Positions 33,833 through 43,938 of a stretch of DNA of 64,000 nt are shown in pieces; position 1 is the stretch's first letter; every line of letters begins with the position of its first letter. This DNA is from an uncultured Gellertiella sp. (GTDB taxonomy: Bacteria; Pseudomonadota; Alphaproteobacteria; Rhizobiales; Rhizobiaceae). The notes under the pieces were generated by a model. The model did no database searches. It had not been told where the DNA came from and worked only from the letters and a program-made list of their open reading frames with translations. Made by a program: the position numbers and the translations under genes. The DNA is taken from NCBI RefSeq assembly GCF_963457605.1, contig NZ_OY735139.1, positions 1 to 64,000 on the forward strand. Reading direction: 5' to 3'.

Positions 33833-34653
33833 CCGGCGATATCGATGACAAGCCGCAGCCGCTGCTCGAGCATCTGATCGAATTGCGGACCCGGTTGATC
33901 TGGTCGCTGGGGGCGTTCTTTCTCGCCTTTCTCGTCAGTTTCTTCTTCGCCAAGCACATCTTCAATTACCTGGTCTATCCCTATAAATGGGCCGTGGTCT
34001 GGGCTCATCTCGATGTCGCGAAATCGGAACTGATCTATACCGCGCCGCAGGAATTCTTCTTTACCCAGGTGAAGGTGGCGATGTTTACCGCCATGGTCTT
34101 TTCTTTCCCGGTGATTGCCGCGCAGGTCTACAAATTCGTCGCTCCCGGCCTTTACAAGAACGAGCGGGCCGCCTTCCTGCCGTTTCTGATTGCTTCGCCG
34201 ATCCTGTTCCTGATGGGGGCTGCGCTGGTCTATTTCTTCTTTACGCCGATGGTGATGTGGTTCTTCCTCGCCATGCAGCAGAAGGCGGAACCGGGGCAGG
34301 TGGCGATTTCTCTGATGCCGAAAGTGTCTGAGTATCTCAGCCTGATCATGACGCTGGTGTTTTCCTTCGGCCTCGTTTTCCAGCTGCCTGTTGTTACCTC
34401 GCTTCTGGCGCGGGTGGGTGTGGTCACGGCAAAGGGCCTCGCCGAAAAGCGCAAATATGCGATTGTGGCGGCTTTCATCGTTGCAGCGGTGCTGACACCG
34501 CCAGATCCGATGTCCCAGATCGGCCTTGCGCTGCCCGCGATCCTTCTCTACGAAATCTCCATATACGCCGCCCGACTCATCGAGCGGAACAGGGACAAGG
34601 AGGCGCTGGCCAAAGCTGCCGCCGAAGCGGCAGAGGCAAATGGCGACGCCTAG
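33829..34653 (+). CDS. tatC: Sec-independent translocase protein TatC
   Basis: The integral receptor of the Tat system has 274 residues and six predicted membrane helices. Family motifs include PLLEHLIELRTRLIWSL at the N-terminus, PQEFFFTQVKVAMFTAMV, and LTPPDPMSQIGLALPAILLYE near the end. It overlaps tatB by four bases and is followed by a terminator. Confidence 0.96.
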   Translation: MTGDIDDKPQPLLEHLIELRTRLIWSLGAFFLAFLVSFFFAKHIFNYLVYPYKWAVVWAHLDVAKSELIYTAPQEFFFTQVKVAMFTAMVFSFPVIAAQVYKFVAPGLYKNERAAFLPFLIASPILFLMGAALVYFFFTPMVMWFFLAMQQKAEPGQVAISLMPKVSEYLSLIMTLVFSFGLVFQLPVVTSLLARVGVVTAKGLAEKRKYAIVAAFIVAAVLTPPDPMSQIGLALPAILLYEISIYAARLIERNRDKEALAKAAAEAAEANGDA

Positions 34654-34694
34654 CCGAGGGTAACCAGGCCCGGTTTCTGTCCGATCTTTTTTCA

Positions 34695-34725
34695 GGCGGC
34701 GCATCCTTTGGGGCGCCGCCTTTTC
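34695..34725 (+). terminator. Rho-independent terminator of tatABC
   Basis: An 8-bp stem GGCGGCGC/GCGCCGCC (34695-34702 with 34713-34720) is followed by four T. Confidence 0.8.
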
Positions 34726-34858
34726 TGTGCCCGGAAATTGGTGCATCCTCGCGTCGCGCGAGCCGATGGGCGGCTTGCCTCCGCAAGATGCATGAGAACA
34801 GGAATTTGGAGCGTGGCCGGACATCCCGTCCGCTTCAGGCCGAAGAGTTGGAACGACG

Positions 34859-36142
34859 ATGCACGATATCAAATGGATTCGCGACAATGCCGCCGAGTTT
34901 GATGCAGCCCTTGCCAAGCGGGGTGCCGAGCCGCAGGCTGCCGATCTCATTTCGCTCGACGAGAAGCGCCGCCAGGCGGTGCAGGTGCTGCAGGACATGC
35001 AGTCCCGCCGCAATGTCGCATCGAAGGACATCGGCGCGGCCATGGCGCAGAAGGATTCGGCCCGGGCCGAAGCGCTGAAGGCCGAGGTCAGCGACCTCAA
35101 GACCACCATGCCGGCCAAGGAGGAGGAGGAGCGCACGCTTTCCGCCGCGCTCACCGACGCGCTGTCCCGCCTGCCGAATATCCCGATGGCTGATGTGCCG
35201 GTCGGCAAGGACGAAAACGACAATGTGGTTGCCCGCACCCATGGTGTAAAACCCGGCTTCGACTTTGCGCCGCGCGAGCATTACGACATCGGCGAAGCCC
35301 TCGGCTATATGGATTTCGACGGCGCGGCCCGGCTTTCCGGCGCGCGCTTCACGGTGCTGAAGGGGCAGCTCGCCCGGCTGGAGCGGGCGCTCGGCCAGTT
35401 CATGCTCGATATCCACACCAGCCAGCACGGCTATCTCGAGGTCAGCCCGCCGCTCCTGGTGCGGGACGAGGCGATGTATGGCACCGGACAATTGCCGAAA
35501 TTTTCCGAGGACCTGTTCCAGACCACCGATGGCCGCTGGCTGATCCCGACCGCCGAGGTGTCGCTGACCAATCTGGTCAATGGCCAGCTTCTCGAACAGG
35601 CGCAATTGCCGATGCGCTTTACCGCGCTCACCCCCTGCTTCCGTTCCGAAGCGGGCTCTGCCGGGCGCGATACGCGCGGCATGCTGCGCCAGCACCAGTT
35701 CCTGAAATGCGAGCTGGTGTCGATCACCGATGCCGAGAGCGCCGTTGCCGAACACGAGCGGATGACGGCAGCCGCCGAGGAGGTGCTGAAGCGCCTCGGC
35801 CTGCATTTCCGCACCATGACGCTCTGCACCGGCGACATGGGTTTCGGCTCCCGCAAGACCTATGACATCGAGGTCTGGCTGCCCGGCCAGGACGCCTATC
35901 GCGAGATTTCCTCCTGCTCGGTCTGCGGTGATTTCCAGGGCCGCCGGATGAATGCGCGCTATCGCGGCAAGGACGACAAGACCAGCCGTTTCGTTCATAC
36001 GCTGAACGGTTCCGGCGTTGCCGTCGGCCGCGCCCTGATCGCGGTTCTGGAAAACTACCAGAATGCCGATGGCTCCGTTACGGTGCCGGACGTGCTGGTC
36101 TCCTATATGGGTGGCCTCAAGACCATCACCAAAGCAGCGTAG
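34859..36142 (+). CDS. serS: Seryl-tRNA synthetase
   Basis: This 427-residue class II synthetase charges tRNA(Ser) and tRNA(Sec). The N-terminal long coiled-coil arm (about 30-110) binds the tRNA variable arm. Motif 2 is [20 protein letters not shown] and motif 3 lies around [18 protein letters not shown]. Also present is [20 protein letters not shown]. The start ATG at 34859 ([10 protein letters not shown]) is standard. It begins a tight serS-surE-pcm run in which surE starts 22 bases after the stop. Confidence 0.97.
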   Translation: MHDIKWIRDNAAEFDAALAKRGAEPQAADLISLDEKRRQAVQVLQDMQSRRNVASKDIGAAMAQKDSARAEALKAEVSDLKTTMPAKEEEERTLSAALTDALSRLPNIPMADVPVGKDENDNVVARTHGVKPGFDFAPREHYDIGEALGYMDFDGAARLSGARFTVLKGQLARLERALGQFMLDIHTSQHGYLEVSPPLLVRDEAMYGTGQLPKFSEDLFQTTDGRWLIPTAEVSLTNLVNGQLLEQAQLPMRFTALTPCFRSEAGSAGRDTRGMLRQHQFLKCELVSITDAESAVAEHERMTAAAEEVLKRLGLHFRTMTLCTGDMGFGSRKTYDIEVWLPGQDAYREISSCSVCGDFQGRRMNARYRGKDDKTSRFVHTLNGSGVAVGRALIAVLENYQNADGSVTVPDVLVSYMGGLKTITKAA

Positions 36143-36164
36143 GGCTGCGGAAGGAACCCCCGGC

Positions 36165-36935
36165 ATGAAGATCCTGCTGACCAATGACGATGGTATCCAT
36201 GCGGAAGGGCTGGCGGTTCTCGAACGGCTGGCCCGGCAGTTTTCCGACGATGTCTGGGTGGTCGCGCCGGAAACCGACCAGAGTGGCCTTGCGCATTCGC
36301 TGACGCTTTCCGAACCGCTGCGCCTGCGCAAGATCGGCACGCGCCGTTTCGCGCTGAAGGGCACGCCGACCGATTGCGTCATCATGGGCGTGCGCGAAGT
36401 GCTGGACAGCCCGCCGGACCTGGTTCTGTCGGGCGTCAATGTCGGCTCCAACGTTGCCGATGACGTCACCTATTCCGGTACGGTCGCCGGGGCCATCGAA
36501 GGCACGCTGCTCGGCATTCCCTCGATTGCCCTGTCGCAGGCCTATATTCCGAACAGCGGGCGGCAGATTTCCTGGAAGACGACCGAGAAGCTCGGGCCGG
36601 GCATTCTGGAAAAGCTGCTCGATGCCGGACTTGGCCCCAGCATGCTGGTCAACATCAATTTCCCCTTCTGCCCGCCGGAAGAAGTGGCTGGCATTGCCGT
36701 CACGCGGCAGGGCAAGCTCGACCATGGCCTTGCCATCGAGGAGCGGGCGGATGGCCGGGGCTTTCCCTATTACTGGCTGCGGTTTCGCGAAAGGACCGGC
36801 GATTTCGCCGAGGGTACCGATATCCATGCGCTGCGCAACGGGATGGTCTCGGTGACACCGCTGAAGCTCGATCTCACCGATTACGAGGCACAGGACAAGG
36901 TTTGCCTGGCCCTCGGTCTCGGTGACCGCGCATGA
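36165..36935 (+). CDS. surE: 5'-nucleotidase SurE
   Basis: This metal-dependent nucleoside monophosphate phosphatase (256 residues) is associated with stationary-phase survival. The metal site NDDG (7-10) and VNVGSN are present, along with GTPTDCV. A GGAAGG ribosome site precedes the ATG at 36165. Its stop overlaps the pcm start (ATGA). The surE-pcm-LysM/M23 order mirrors surE-pcm-nlpD in enterobacteria. Confidence 0.95.
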   Translation: MKILLTNDDGIHAEGLAVLERLARQFSDDVWVVAPETDQSGLAHSLTLSEPLRLRKIGTRRFALKGTPTDCVIMGVREVLDSPPDLVLSGVNVGSNVADDVTYSGTVAGAIEGTLLGIPSIALSQAYIPNSGRQISWKTTEKLGPGILEKLLDAGLGPSMLVNINFPFCPPEEVAGIAVTRQGKLDHGLAIEERADGRGFPYYWLRFRERTGDFAEGTDIHALRNGMVSVTPLKLDLTDYEAQDKVCLALGLGDRA

Positions 36936-37585
36936 AGGAACGACTGGACGAGAAGGAAGGCTTTGCCGGCCTCGTCCTCAGGCTGCGTGCCGAGGGGATC
37001 AGCGATCTCGACCTTCTGACGGCAGTGGAGCAGACGCCGCGCAGCCAGTTCGTTCCTGCCCCTCATACCGCCCATGCCTATAGCAGCCGGACCATACCCA
37101 TCGAATGCGGTGCCTTCATGGAGGGGGCCGACATGGCGGTCCGGCTGATCGACCGGCTGCGGGTGAAGTCCGGACACCGCGTTCTTGAAGTCGGCACCGG
37201 CAGCGGCTTTACCGCAGCGGTAATGGCGCGGCTCGCCGAGCGGGTGCTGACCATCGACCGCTACAAGACGCTCGCCAATGAAGCCCAGAAGCGCGTCGAC
37301 GCGCTGGCGCTGCGCAATGTCATCGTGCGTCAGGCCGATGGCAGCGCCGGGCTGCAGGGCGAGGGGACCTTCGACCGTATCCTGGTAACGGGAGCCTTTC
37401 CATCCATGCCGCGATTCTATGCCGACCAGCTGGTCTCGGGTGGCTCGATGATCGCGCCGCTGATCGTGACCGAGACCCAGTGCCGGATGATGCGGCTCAC
37501 CAAGACTGGTAGCCGGTTTGACACCGAAGTGCTGTTCGACGTGCCGTTCCTGCCCATCGTGCCGCGCCTCGCCTCCTGTCTGTAA
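36932..37585 (+). CDS. pcm: Protein-L-isoaspartate O-methyltransferase
   Basis: This 217-residue PCMT repairs isoaspartyl residues in aged proteins with SAM. Motif I is [19 protein letters not shown] and the post-motif [21 protein letters not shown] is typical. The conserved substrate loop CGQTISQP reads [10 protein letters not shown] here, a change I associate with the rhizobial subgroup. The acceptor specificity may differ. It is coupled to surE by a 4-base overlap. Confidence 0.88.
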   Translation: MKERLDEKEGFAGLVLRLRAEGISDLDLLTAVEQTPRSQFVPAPHTAHAYSSRTIPIECGAFMEGADMAVRLIDRLRVKSGHRVLEVGTGSGFTAAVMARLAERVLTIDRYKTLANEAQKRVDALALRNVIVRQADGSAGLQGEGTFDRILVTGAFPSMPRFYADQLVSGGSMIAPLIVTETQCRMMRLTKTGSRFDTEVLFDVPFLPIVPRLASCL

Positions 37586-37817
37586 GCGCTCCTGCCTTCC
37601 GTTGCGGAAGGTTGTATCTCAGAGGCAATCCGCCCCGTCGTAAAGATTTCATTTGCCATCTTCAGGGGGCATCCGTCTGGGATTCCGCGCCTTTTTTGAG
37701 AGGGCGGAGGGCGGAAATGTCGGTTCGGACGGAAAATCAGCGCCCCTCTTAACCGGCTAGTAACACTAACAGGCTTTAATCATATGCAAGGTGTAGCGTT
37801 ATCGGTGGGTGTGAGTC

Positions 37818-39422
37818 ATGCGTGTTTGGGTTTCGGCAAGAGTCGGCAAGACAGCTGCAAAAGCCATGGTTGCCATGTTGTTGGCAAGCGCTGCAACGGG
37901 TTGCAGCTCGGATGTAAGCCGCTTCGGCGGGTTGTTCAGCAGCAACAGCAATCCGGATACCATCACCACATCCTCCATTCCCCGCCATTCCATCACCGGC
38001 CTGCAGGGCGAAGCACCCATTCCGCAGAACGATATCGGCAATTACAGCGGTGGCGTTGCAGCAAATGGCGGCAATGTCTACCAGCCCCAGCCGGACGGCA
38101 GCCGTGCCGCAGCGCTGAACCAGCCCTATCCGGGTTCGGCCCCCAGCTACGACAATGTCACGACCGGCACCACTTCGGTATCGCGTGCCCGCCTGGCTTC
38201 GACGCCCGTCGCCGTCGAGCGCACGGCACTTGCCGCTCCCGGTGCTGCCGCACCGCTTGGCAAGGCCCGCAATGTGGCGCTCGCCCAGCCTTTCCCTTCG
38301 GCCCTGCCGTCGAAGAATCTTGCCTCCGCTGATCCGTCGGTCCTGTCGAAGTCCGGCTGGAGCGCCAGCAATGCGCCCAGCGTGACCCTGCGTCCCGGTG
38401 AAACGGTGGCGGGGCTTTCCCGTCGCTATGGCGTCCCGGAAAAGGAAATCCTGCGTGCCAACAAGCTGGCCTCTGCCGGACAGGTGCATGTCGGTCAGCA
38501 GATCATCATCCCGACCTTCGGCAAGGCCCGCAATGCCGCCAGGGATGCGGCAAGCGTCGCTGAAATCCCGACCGGCAAGATCCCGATGCCCGGCAAGGAA
38601 CCTGTCAAGGAAACGGCGGCCCTGTCGACCGCGACACGTGGCAAGCAACTCGCCGATGCAACCGCCAAGCTGCCGGTACCATCTGGTGGCGATGCGGCGG
38701 GCAAGGGCGGCACCTATACGGTCAAGCCCGGCGATTCCCTGGCGCGCATTGCCAAGGCGACCGGAACCCATGTCGATCAGCTGAAGGCGGCCAACAATCT
38801 GACGGCGACCTCCATCCGCGTCGGTCAGGTGCTGAAGCTGCCGGGCGCAGCGGATGCCGCCGATCAGGTGAAGACCGCTTCCGTGCCGGCCAAGAAACTG
38901 GCGGCGGGCACGGCGGTGGCGCTGGCGCAACCCGTGCCGGCCAAGCCCGCAGGCCAGCCGACCGCCTATCAGCCGCCGGTTGCCACCGAATCGGTCAGCG
39001 AAGCCGCGGCCAAGCCGTCGGATACCGAAGCGCCCGACCAGACCGGCATCGGAAAATATCGCTGGCCGGTGCGTGGCGCGGTGATTGCCGGTTACGGCAG
39101 CAATGTCGAAGGCAACCGCAACGATGGCATCGATATCTCGGTTCCCTCGGGTACTCCGATCAAGGCCGCTGAAAACGGCGTCGTCATCTATGCCGGCAAT
39201 GGCCTCAAGGAACTCGGCAACACCGTTCTCGTCCGTCACGACGACGGCACCGTCACCGTCTATGGCAATGCCGATGCGCTCAGCGTGTCGCGTGGCCAGA
39301 AGGTGCAGCGCGGCCAGACCCTTGCCTCCTCCGGCATGAGCGGCAATGCCAAGCGTCCGCAGGTGCATTTCGAAGTGCGCAAGGATGCAACGCCGGTCAA
39401 CCCGATGACTTTCCTGAACTGA
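37818..39422 (+). CDS. LysM/LytM (M23) lipoprotein, probable amidase activator of NlpD/DipM type
   Basis: This 534-residue lipoprotein has a signal with lipobox cysteine at 29 (LLASAATGC), a disordered region, two LysM peptidoglycan-binding domains (about 188-233 and 299-343) and a C-terminal LytM/M23 domain (416-534). The zinc and catalytic positions are degenerate: HxxxD reads NDGID (Asn435), the YxH position reads YGN (Asn484), and HxH reads QVH (Gln515). It therefore probably does not cleave peptidoglycan but activates cell-division amidases, like NlpD/EnvC. It follows pcm, consistent with the NlpD context. An inexact TTAA-N7-GTAA element lies at 37749. Confidence 0.9.
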   Translation: MRVWVSARVGKTAAKAMVAMLLASAATGCSSDVSRFGGLFSSNSNPDTITTSSIPRHSITGLQGEAPIPQNDIGNYSGGVAANGGNVYQPQPDGSRAAALNQPYPGSAPSYDNVTTGTTSVSRARLASTPVAVERTALAAPGAAAPLGKARNVALAQPFPSALPSKNLASADPSVLSKSGWSASNAPSVTLRPGETVAGLSRRYGVPEKEILRANKLASAGQVHVGQQIIIPTFGKARNAARDAASVAEIPTGKIPMPGKEPVKETAALSTATRGKQLADATAKLPVPSGGDAAGKGGTYTVKPGDSLARIAKATGTHVDQLKAANNLTATSIRVGQVLKLPGAADAADQVKTASVPAKKLAAGTAVALAQPVPAKPAGQPTAYQPPVATESVSEAAAKPSDTEAPDQTGIGKYRWPVRGAVIAGYGSNVEGNRNDGIDISVPSGTPIKAAENGVVIYAGNGLKELGNTVLVRHDDGTVTVYGNADALSVSRGQKVQRGQTLASSGMSGNAKRPQVHFEVRKDATPVNPMTFLN

Positions 39423-39444
39423 TCCGCTCTGATCTCCAGTCACA

Positions 39445-39500
39445 GCCCGAGAGAGCCCGGTCACCCCTCAAAAGGGAGGCCGGGCTCTCTCGGGCTTTTG
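39445..39500 (+). terminator. Strong 16-bp terminator after the LytM gene
   Basis: A perfect 16-bp stem (39445-39460 with 39480-39495) with a 19-base loop is followed by four T. It separates the convergent LytM and DUF815 genes. Confidence 0.88.
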
Positions 39501-39512
39501 CATAGGCATGGT

Positions 39513-40385
39513 TTAATCGCGGTTCATGACCTTGCGCTGCCGTCCGGCCAGGTCCTGGATATATTGCCAGGCCACGCGGCCTGATCGCCCGCCGCGGGTG
39601 GTCGCCCATTCCAGCGCTTCGGCATGCAGGGTTTCCGGCGGCAGCACCAGATCATAATGGGCGGCATAGCCGTCGATCATCGCGAGATAATCGTCCTGGC
39701 CGCACTTGTGGAAGCCGAGCCAGAGTCCGAACCGGTCGGACAGGGACACCTTTTCCTCCACAGCTTCCGACGGGTTTATCGCCGTCGACTGCTCGTTTTC
39801 CATCATGTGGCGGGGGAGCAGGTGGCGACGGTTGGAGGTGGCATAGAACAGCACATTGTCCGGCCGTCCCTCGATGCCGCCGTCGAGCGCCGCCTTCAGC
39901 GACTTGTAGGCGGTATCGTCATGGTCGAAGGACAGGTCATCGCAAAACAGGATGATACGCGCCCCGGTTTCCTTCAGGATCTCCATCAGTTGCGGCAGGG
40001 TGGAGATATCCTCGCGGTGAACCTCCACCAGTTTCAGGTTGGCGGAAACGGATGCGCGGACATCGGCATGCACGGATTTGACCAGCGACGACTTGCCCAT
40101 GCCGCGCGCCCCCCAGAGCAGCACATTGTTGGCGGGAAAGCCTTCGGCAAAGCGGATGGTGTTTTCATGCAGGATATCGCGGACATGGTCGACGCCGCGA
40201 ATGAGCCTGAGCGCAATGCGGTTCGGTTTCGGCACAGGCTGAAGGTGCTGGCGGGCAGGGACCCAGACGAAGCAATCGGCCAGCGAGAAGTCGACCGTGC
40301 CGGGGGCGGGACCTGCCAGACGCTCGGTGGCATCGGCAAGCCGCCGGAGTTCGGCGAGGATGAGATCGATTTTCGCGGCATCCAT
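39513..40385 (-). CDS. DUF815 family P-loop ATPase
   Basis: This 290-residue AAA-like ATPase of the DUF815 family has Walker A LLWGARGMGKSS, Walker B-like RIILFCDDLSFD, sensor-like FYATSNRRHLLP and a C-terminal arginine-rich helix (WATTRGGRSGRVAWQ). The biological role is undefined. The family is widespread in proteobacteria. I use the ATG at 40385, with GGGAG eight bases upstream, rather than the GTG three codons before. It is divergent from yajC. Confidence 0.88.
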   Translation of the reverse strand: MDAAKIDLILAELRRLADATERLAGPAPGTVDFSLADCFVWVPARQHLQPVPKPNRIALRLIRGVDHVRDILHENTIRFAEGFPANNVLLWGARGMGKSSLVKSVHADVRASVSANLKLVEVHREDISTLPQLMEILKETGARIILFCDDLSFDHDDTAYKSLKAALDGGIEGRPDNVLFYATSNRRHLLPRHMMENEQSTAINPSEAVEEKVSLSDRFGLWLGFHKCGQDDYLAMIDGYAAHYDLVLPPETLHAEALEWATTRGGRSGRVAWQYIQDLAGRQRKVMNRD

Positions 40386-40599
40386 GGCCGTCACTCCCGT
40401 GCAATTCCTGGATATGGTGAATAAAATCTTGCAGCGCCGTCCCCGCTACCATGGCCTTTCGTTCCCGAAAAGGTTAAGAGCGCTCGAAACGGTACGGCTT
40501 GTCGCCGCTCGCCTGTTGTAATTACGCAATTCGCCCTTATATTCCGCCGGTCCCAAGGGGTCACGGCGGCCCGCAGATACAGAATTCAGGAGCTTTTTG

Positions 40600-40944
40600 A
40601 TGTTTATCACCCAGGCCTTTGCGCAGACCGCAACCGGCGACGCGACGGGGAGCATGTTCGGCTCGGGAATGGAGATGATCGTTCTCTTCGTTCCGTTGAT
40701 GGTCGTCTGGTATTTCCTGCTGATTCGCCCGCAGAACGCCCAGCGCAAGCGCCGCGAGGAAACCCTGAAGAATGTCCGTCGCGGCGACCAGATCGTCACC
40801 GCCGGTGGCATTGTCGGCAAGGTCACCAAACTGATCGACGACACCGAGCTGGAAATGGAAATTGCCGATGGCATGAAGGTTCGCATCGTGCGCAGCTTCA
40901 TCGCCGAAGTGCGCGTGAAGGGCGAGCCGGTCAAGGCCGACTGA
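40600..40944 (+). CDS. yajC: Preprotein translocase subunit YajC
   Basis: This 114-residue single-pass membrane protein accompanies SecDF in the holotranslocon. The hydrophobic helix IVLFVPLMVVWYFLLIRPQ is followed by the family signature QRKRREETLKNVRRGDQIVT and a GGIVGKV turn. CAGGAG lies before the ATG at 40600. It begins the yajC-secDF-NDUFAF3-NDUFAF6 run. Confidence 0.95.
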   Translation: MFITQAFAQTATGDATGSMFGSGMEMIVLFVPLMVVWYFLLIRPQNAQRKRREETLKNVRRGDQIVTAGGIVGKVTKLIDDTELEMEIADGMKVRIVRSFIAEVRVKGEPVKAD

Positions 40945-40995
40945 ACGCCATCGAACGGCCTGCCATTGCTGCCCCCATAGAATATCGAGATTGCC

Positions 40996-43548
40996 ATGCT
41001 TTATTTCTCCCGGTGGAAGACAGTTCTCATCTGGCTGACCATTGCTGCCAGCGTTCTGATCGCCTTTCCCAATGTGCTCAGCAACTCCGTGGTGTCGTCC
41101 TTTCCGAGTTTCCTGCCGCAGAAGAAAGTGACTCTCGGTCTCGATCTTCAGGGCGGCTCGCATATCATGCTCAAACTCGAGCGGGCCGATATCATCAAGG
41201 AACGGCTGGAGACCACCGTTGGTGACGTGCGCGCCAAGCTGCGGGATGCCAATGTCCGCTATACCGGTCTCGCAGGCACCGGGCAGGCCGTTCAGGTGCG
41301 CATCAGCGATACCGCGCAGGTGGAAGCCGCAAAGACGGCGCTGCAATCCCTGACCGGACTGGTCAGCACCGGCACGTTTGGCGGCGGCTCGAACCGCGAA
41401 GCGACGCTTGAAGATGGCGGCGATGGCCTGCTGAAGATCGATATCACCGATGAAGGCATCGATTACCGCATCTCCTCGGCTGTTACCCAGTCGATCGAAG
41501 TGGTGCGCCGCCGTGTTGACGAACTCGGCAACACCGAGCCTTTGATCCAGCGCCAGGGCAAGGACCGCATCATCGTCCAGGTGCCGGGCCTCCAGGATCC
41601 GCAGCGCCTGAAGGCGCTCCTGAACCAGACCGCCAAGCTCACCTTCCAGATGGTCGACCTGTCCGTGCCGGTCAAGGAAGCCATTTCAGGCCATCCGCCC
41701 GCCGGCACCGAAGTGCTCTATTCACGTGACGATCCGCCGGTTCCCTACGTGGTCGAAAAGCGGGCCCTGATTTCCGGCGAAGACCTCGTCGACGCCCAGG
41801 CCAGCATCAACCAGCAGAACAGCGAGCCGGTCGTCAGCTTCCGCTTCAATTCCAAGGGCGCATTGCGCTTTGCCGAAGCCACCCAGCAGAATGTCGGCAA
41901 GCCTTTCGCCATCATCCTCGACAAGCAGGTGATTTCCGCACCGCGCATCAACGAGCCGATCATCGGCGGGTCCGGCCAGATTTCCGGCAATTTCACCGTG
42001 GAAACCGCAAACGATCTTGCCGTGCTGCTGCGGGCAGGTGCCCTGCCTGCGACGCTGACCGTGGTGGAAGAGCGCACCGTCGGCCCGAGCCTCGGCGCGG
42101 ATTCGATCCATGCCGGCATTCTCGCCGGCATCATCGGCGCGGTCGCGGTTGTCGCCTTCATGCTGTTCTTCTACGGCTTCCTCGGCCTCATCGCCAATGT
42201 GGCGCTGGCCGCCAACGTCATCATGATCATGGCCGTTCTCACCATGCTCGGCTCGACCCTGACTTTGCCGGGTATTGCCGGTATCGTGCTGACGATGGGC
42301 ATGGCGGTCGATTCCAACGTGCTGATCTACGAGCGCGTCCGGGAAGAGGTGCGCAATGGCCGAAGCTTCGTGCAGGCGCTGGATCTGGGCTTCGAAAAAG
42401 CACTGGCGACCATCGTCGACGCCAACCTGACGACGCTGATTGCCGCCGTGATCCTGTTCTTCATGGGCAGCGGCCCGATCCGCGGCTTCGCGGTCACCCT
42501 GTCGGTCGGTATCATCACCACCGTCTTCACCGCCTACACGCTGACCCGCTGGCTGGTTGCCGTCTGGGTGAAGAAGCGCCGTCCGAAGCAGATGCCGAAG
42601 GGCGTGCGCTCCGGCATGTTCGATGGCACCAACATCCGCTTCATGGGCTTCCGCAAATATACGTTTGTCGTCACGGCTATCCTGTCGATTGGCTCGGTGG
42701 TCGGCTTTGCCACCATCGGCATGAATCTCGGCATCGACTTCAAGGGCGGCTCGATCCTGGAACTGAAGGCCAAGAGCGGCAATGCCGATCTCGGCGATAT
42801 CAGAACCCGGCTGAGCGGCCTCAACCTCGGCGAAATCCAGGCGCAGGGCTTCGGCGATCCGTCCAGCGCGCTGGTGCGGGTGCAGGCGCAGGATGGCGGC
42901 GAGAATGCCGAACAGTCGGCGGTCAACCTGATCCGCAGCGAATTGCAGGACCAGTATGAATTCCGCCGCGTCGAAGTGGTGGGACCGTCGGTCTCCGGTG
43001 AACTCACCACCATGGCAACGCTCGGGGTTCTGGCATCGCTGGGGGCGATCCTAGTCTATATCTGGTTCCGCTTCGAGTGGCAGTTCGCGCTGGGCGCAAT
43101 CATCGCCACCCTGCATGACGTGATCCTGACGCTTGGCCTCTTCGTCTTTACCGGCGTCGAGTTCAACCTCACCAGCATCGCGGCGGTGCTGACCATCGTC
43201 GGCTATTCGCTGAACGATACGGTGGTGGTCTATGACCGGATGCGTGAAAACTTGCGCCGCTTCAAGAAGATGCCGCTCAACGTGCTGATCGATACCTCGA
43301 TCAACACCACGCTGTCGCGCACCATCCTGACCTCGGCAACGACCATGATCGCGCTGACGGCGCTCTATCTGTTCGGGGGCGAAGTCATCCGTTCCTTCAC
43401 CTTCGCCATGCTGTTCGGCGTCGGTGTCGGCACCTTCTCGTCGATCTATATCGCCGCTCCCGTGCTGATCGCCTTCAAGCTCCGTCAGGAAACCTTCCAG
43501 ACGAAGGACGACGCGAAGACGCCGGACGTCGGCGAAGCGGCGGTGTAA
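40996..43548 (+). CDS. secDF: Fused SecDF protein-export membrane protein
   Basis: This single 850-residue polypeptide joins SecD and SecF, which use the proton gradient to pull proteins through SecYEG. The SecD half starts with one helix, then the periplasmic P1 region beginning LGLDLQGGSHIMLKLE. The SecD membrane bundle contains GIVLTMGMAVDSNVLIYERV. The SecF half begins near RKYTFVVTAILSI with GIDFKGGS, and contains LTIVGYSLNDTVVVYDRMRE. Conserved Asp residues for proton transfer are present in both halves. Twelve membrane helices are expected. The TAATG junction joins it to the next gene. Confidence 0.96.
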   Translation: MLYFSRWKTVLIWLTIAASVLIAFPNVLSNSVVSSFPSFLPQKKVTLGLDLQGGSHIMLKLERADIIKERLETTVGDVRAKLRDANVRYTGLAGTGQAVQVRISDTAQVEAAKTALQSLTGLVSTGTFGGGSNREATLEDGGDGLLKIDITDEGIDYRISSAVTQSIEVVRRRVDELGNTEPLIQRQGKDRIIVQVPGLQDPQRLKALLNQTAKLTFQMVDLSVPVKEAISGHPPAGTEVLYSRDDPPVPYVVEKRALISGEDLVDAQASINQQNSEPVVSFRFNSKGALRFAEATQQNVGKPFAIILDKQVISAPRINEPIIGGSGQISGNFTVETANDLAVLLRAGALPATLTVVEERTVGPSLGADSIHAGILAGIIGAVAVVAFMLFFYGFLGLIANVALAANVIMIMAVLTMLGSTLTLPGIAGIVLTMGMAVDSNVLIYERVREEVRNGRSFVQALDLGFEKALATIVDANLTTLIAAVILFFMGSGPIRGFAVTLSVGIITTVFTAYTLTRWLVAVWVKKRRPKQMPKGVRSGMFDGTNIRFMGFRKYTFVVTAILSIGSVVGFATIGMNLGIDFKGGSILELKAKSGNADLGDIRTRLSGLNLGEIQAQGFGDPSSALVRVQAQDGGENAEQSAVNLIRSELQDQYEFRRVEVVGPSVSGELTTMATLGVLASLGAILVYIWFRFEWQFALGAIIATLHDVILTLGLFVFTGVEFNLTSIAAVLTIVGYSLNDTVVVYDRMRENLRRFKKMPLNVLIDTSINTTLSRTILTSATTMIALTALYLFGGEVIRSFTFAMLFGVGVGTFSSIYIAAPVLIAFKLRQETFQTKDDAKTPDVGEAAV

Positions 43549-43934
43549 TGGCGCGCGGCATTGAAATCAGGGCGGCCCATTTCCCGGGCCGCGCTCCCAT
43601 CGACGCCTATGGCAAGGGCGGGTTCCGCTTTGCCGACATGTCGCATCGCGGCTCGATCCTCTGCCTGCCCTCGGGCATCTATGGCTGGGATGCGGTGGAA
43701 GGCCAGGCGCTGACACCGGACCTGTTTTCCCGGGTGCTGCAGGAGGCTGCGGATATCGAGGTTCTGCTGGTCGGAACCGGGGCAGGGCTGGTCGTCCTGC
43801 CTGCCTCCCTCAAGGCAGCTTTGCGCGAAAAGGGGATCGGCAGCGATCCGATGAGCACCGGGGCTGCCGTGCGCACCTTCAACATCATGCTGGCGGAATC
43901 GCGCGCCGTGGCCGCAGCGCTGATTGCGGTCTGA
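43548..43934 (+). CDS. Mth938/NDUFAF3-like protein (DUF498)
   Basis: This 128-residue protein of the Mth938-like/DUF498 family is homologous to human NDUFAF3, a mitochondrial complex I assembly factor. Recognisable parts are IDAYGKGGFRF, GSILCLPSGIYGWD, VLLVGTGAG and the C-terminal STGAAVRTFNIMLAESRAVA. Its ATG shares a base with the secDF stop (TAATG), so it is translationally coupled to SecDF. The bacterial role is untested here. Complex I assembly is inferred from orthology and context. Confidence 0.88.
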   Translation: MARGIEIRAAHFPGRAPIDAYGKGGFRFADMSHRGSILCLPSGIYGWDAVEGQALTPDLFSRVLQEAADIEVLLVGTGAGLVVLPASLKAALREKGIGSDPMSTGAAVRTFNIMLAESRAVAAALIAV

Positions 43935-43938
43935 GGCA

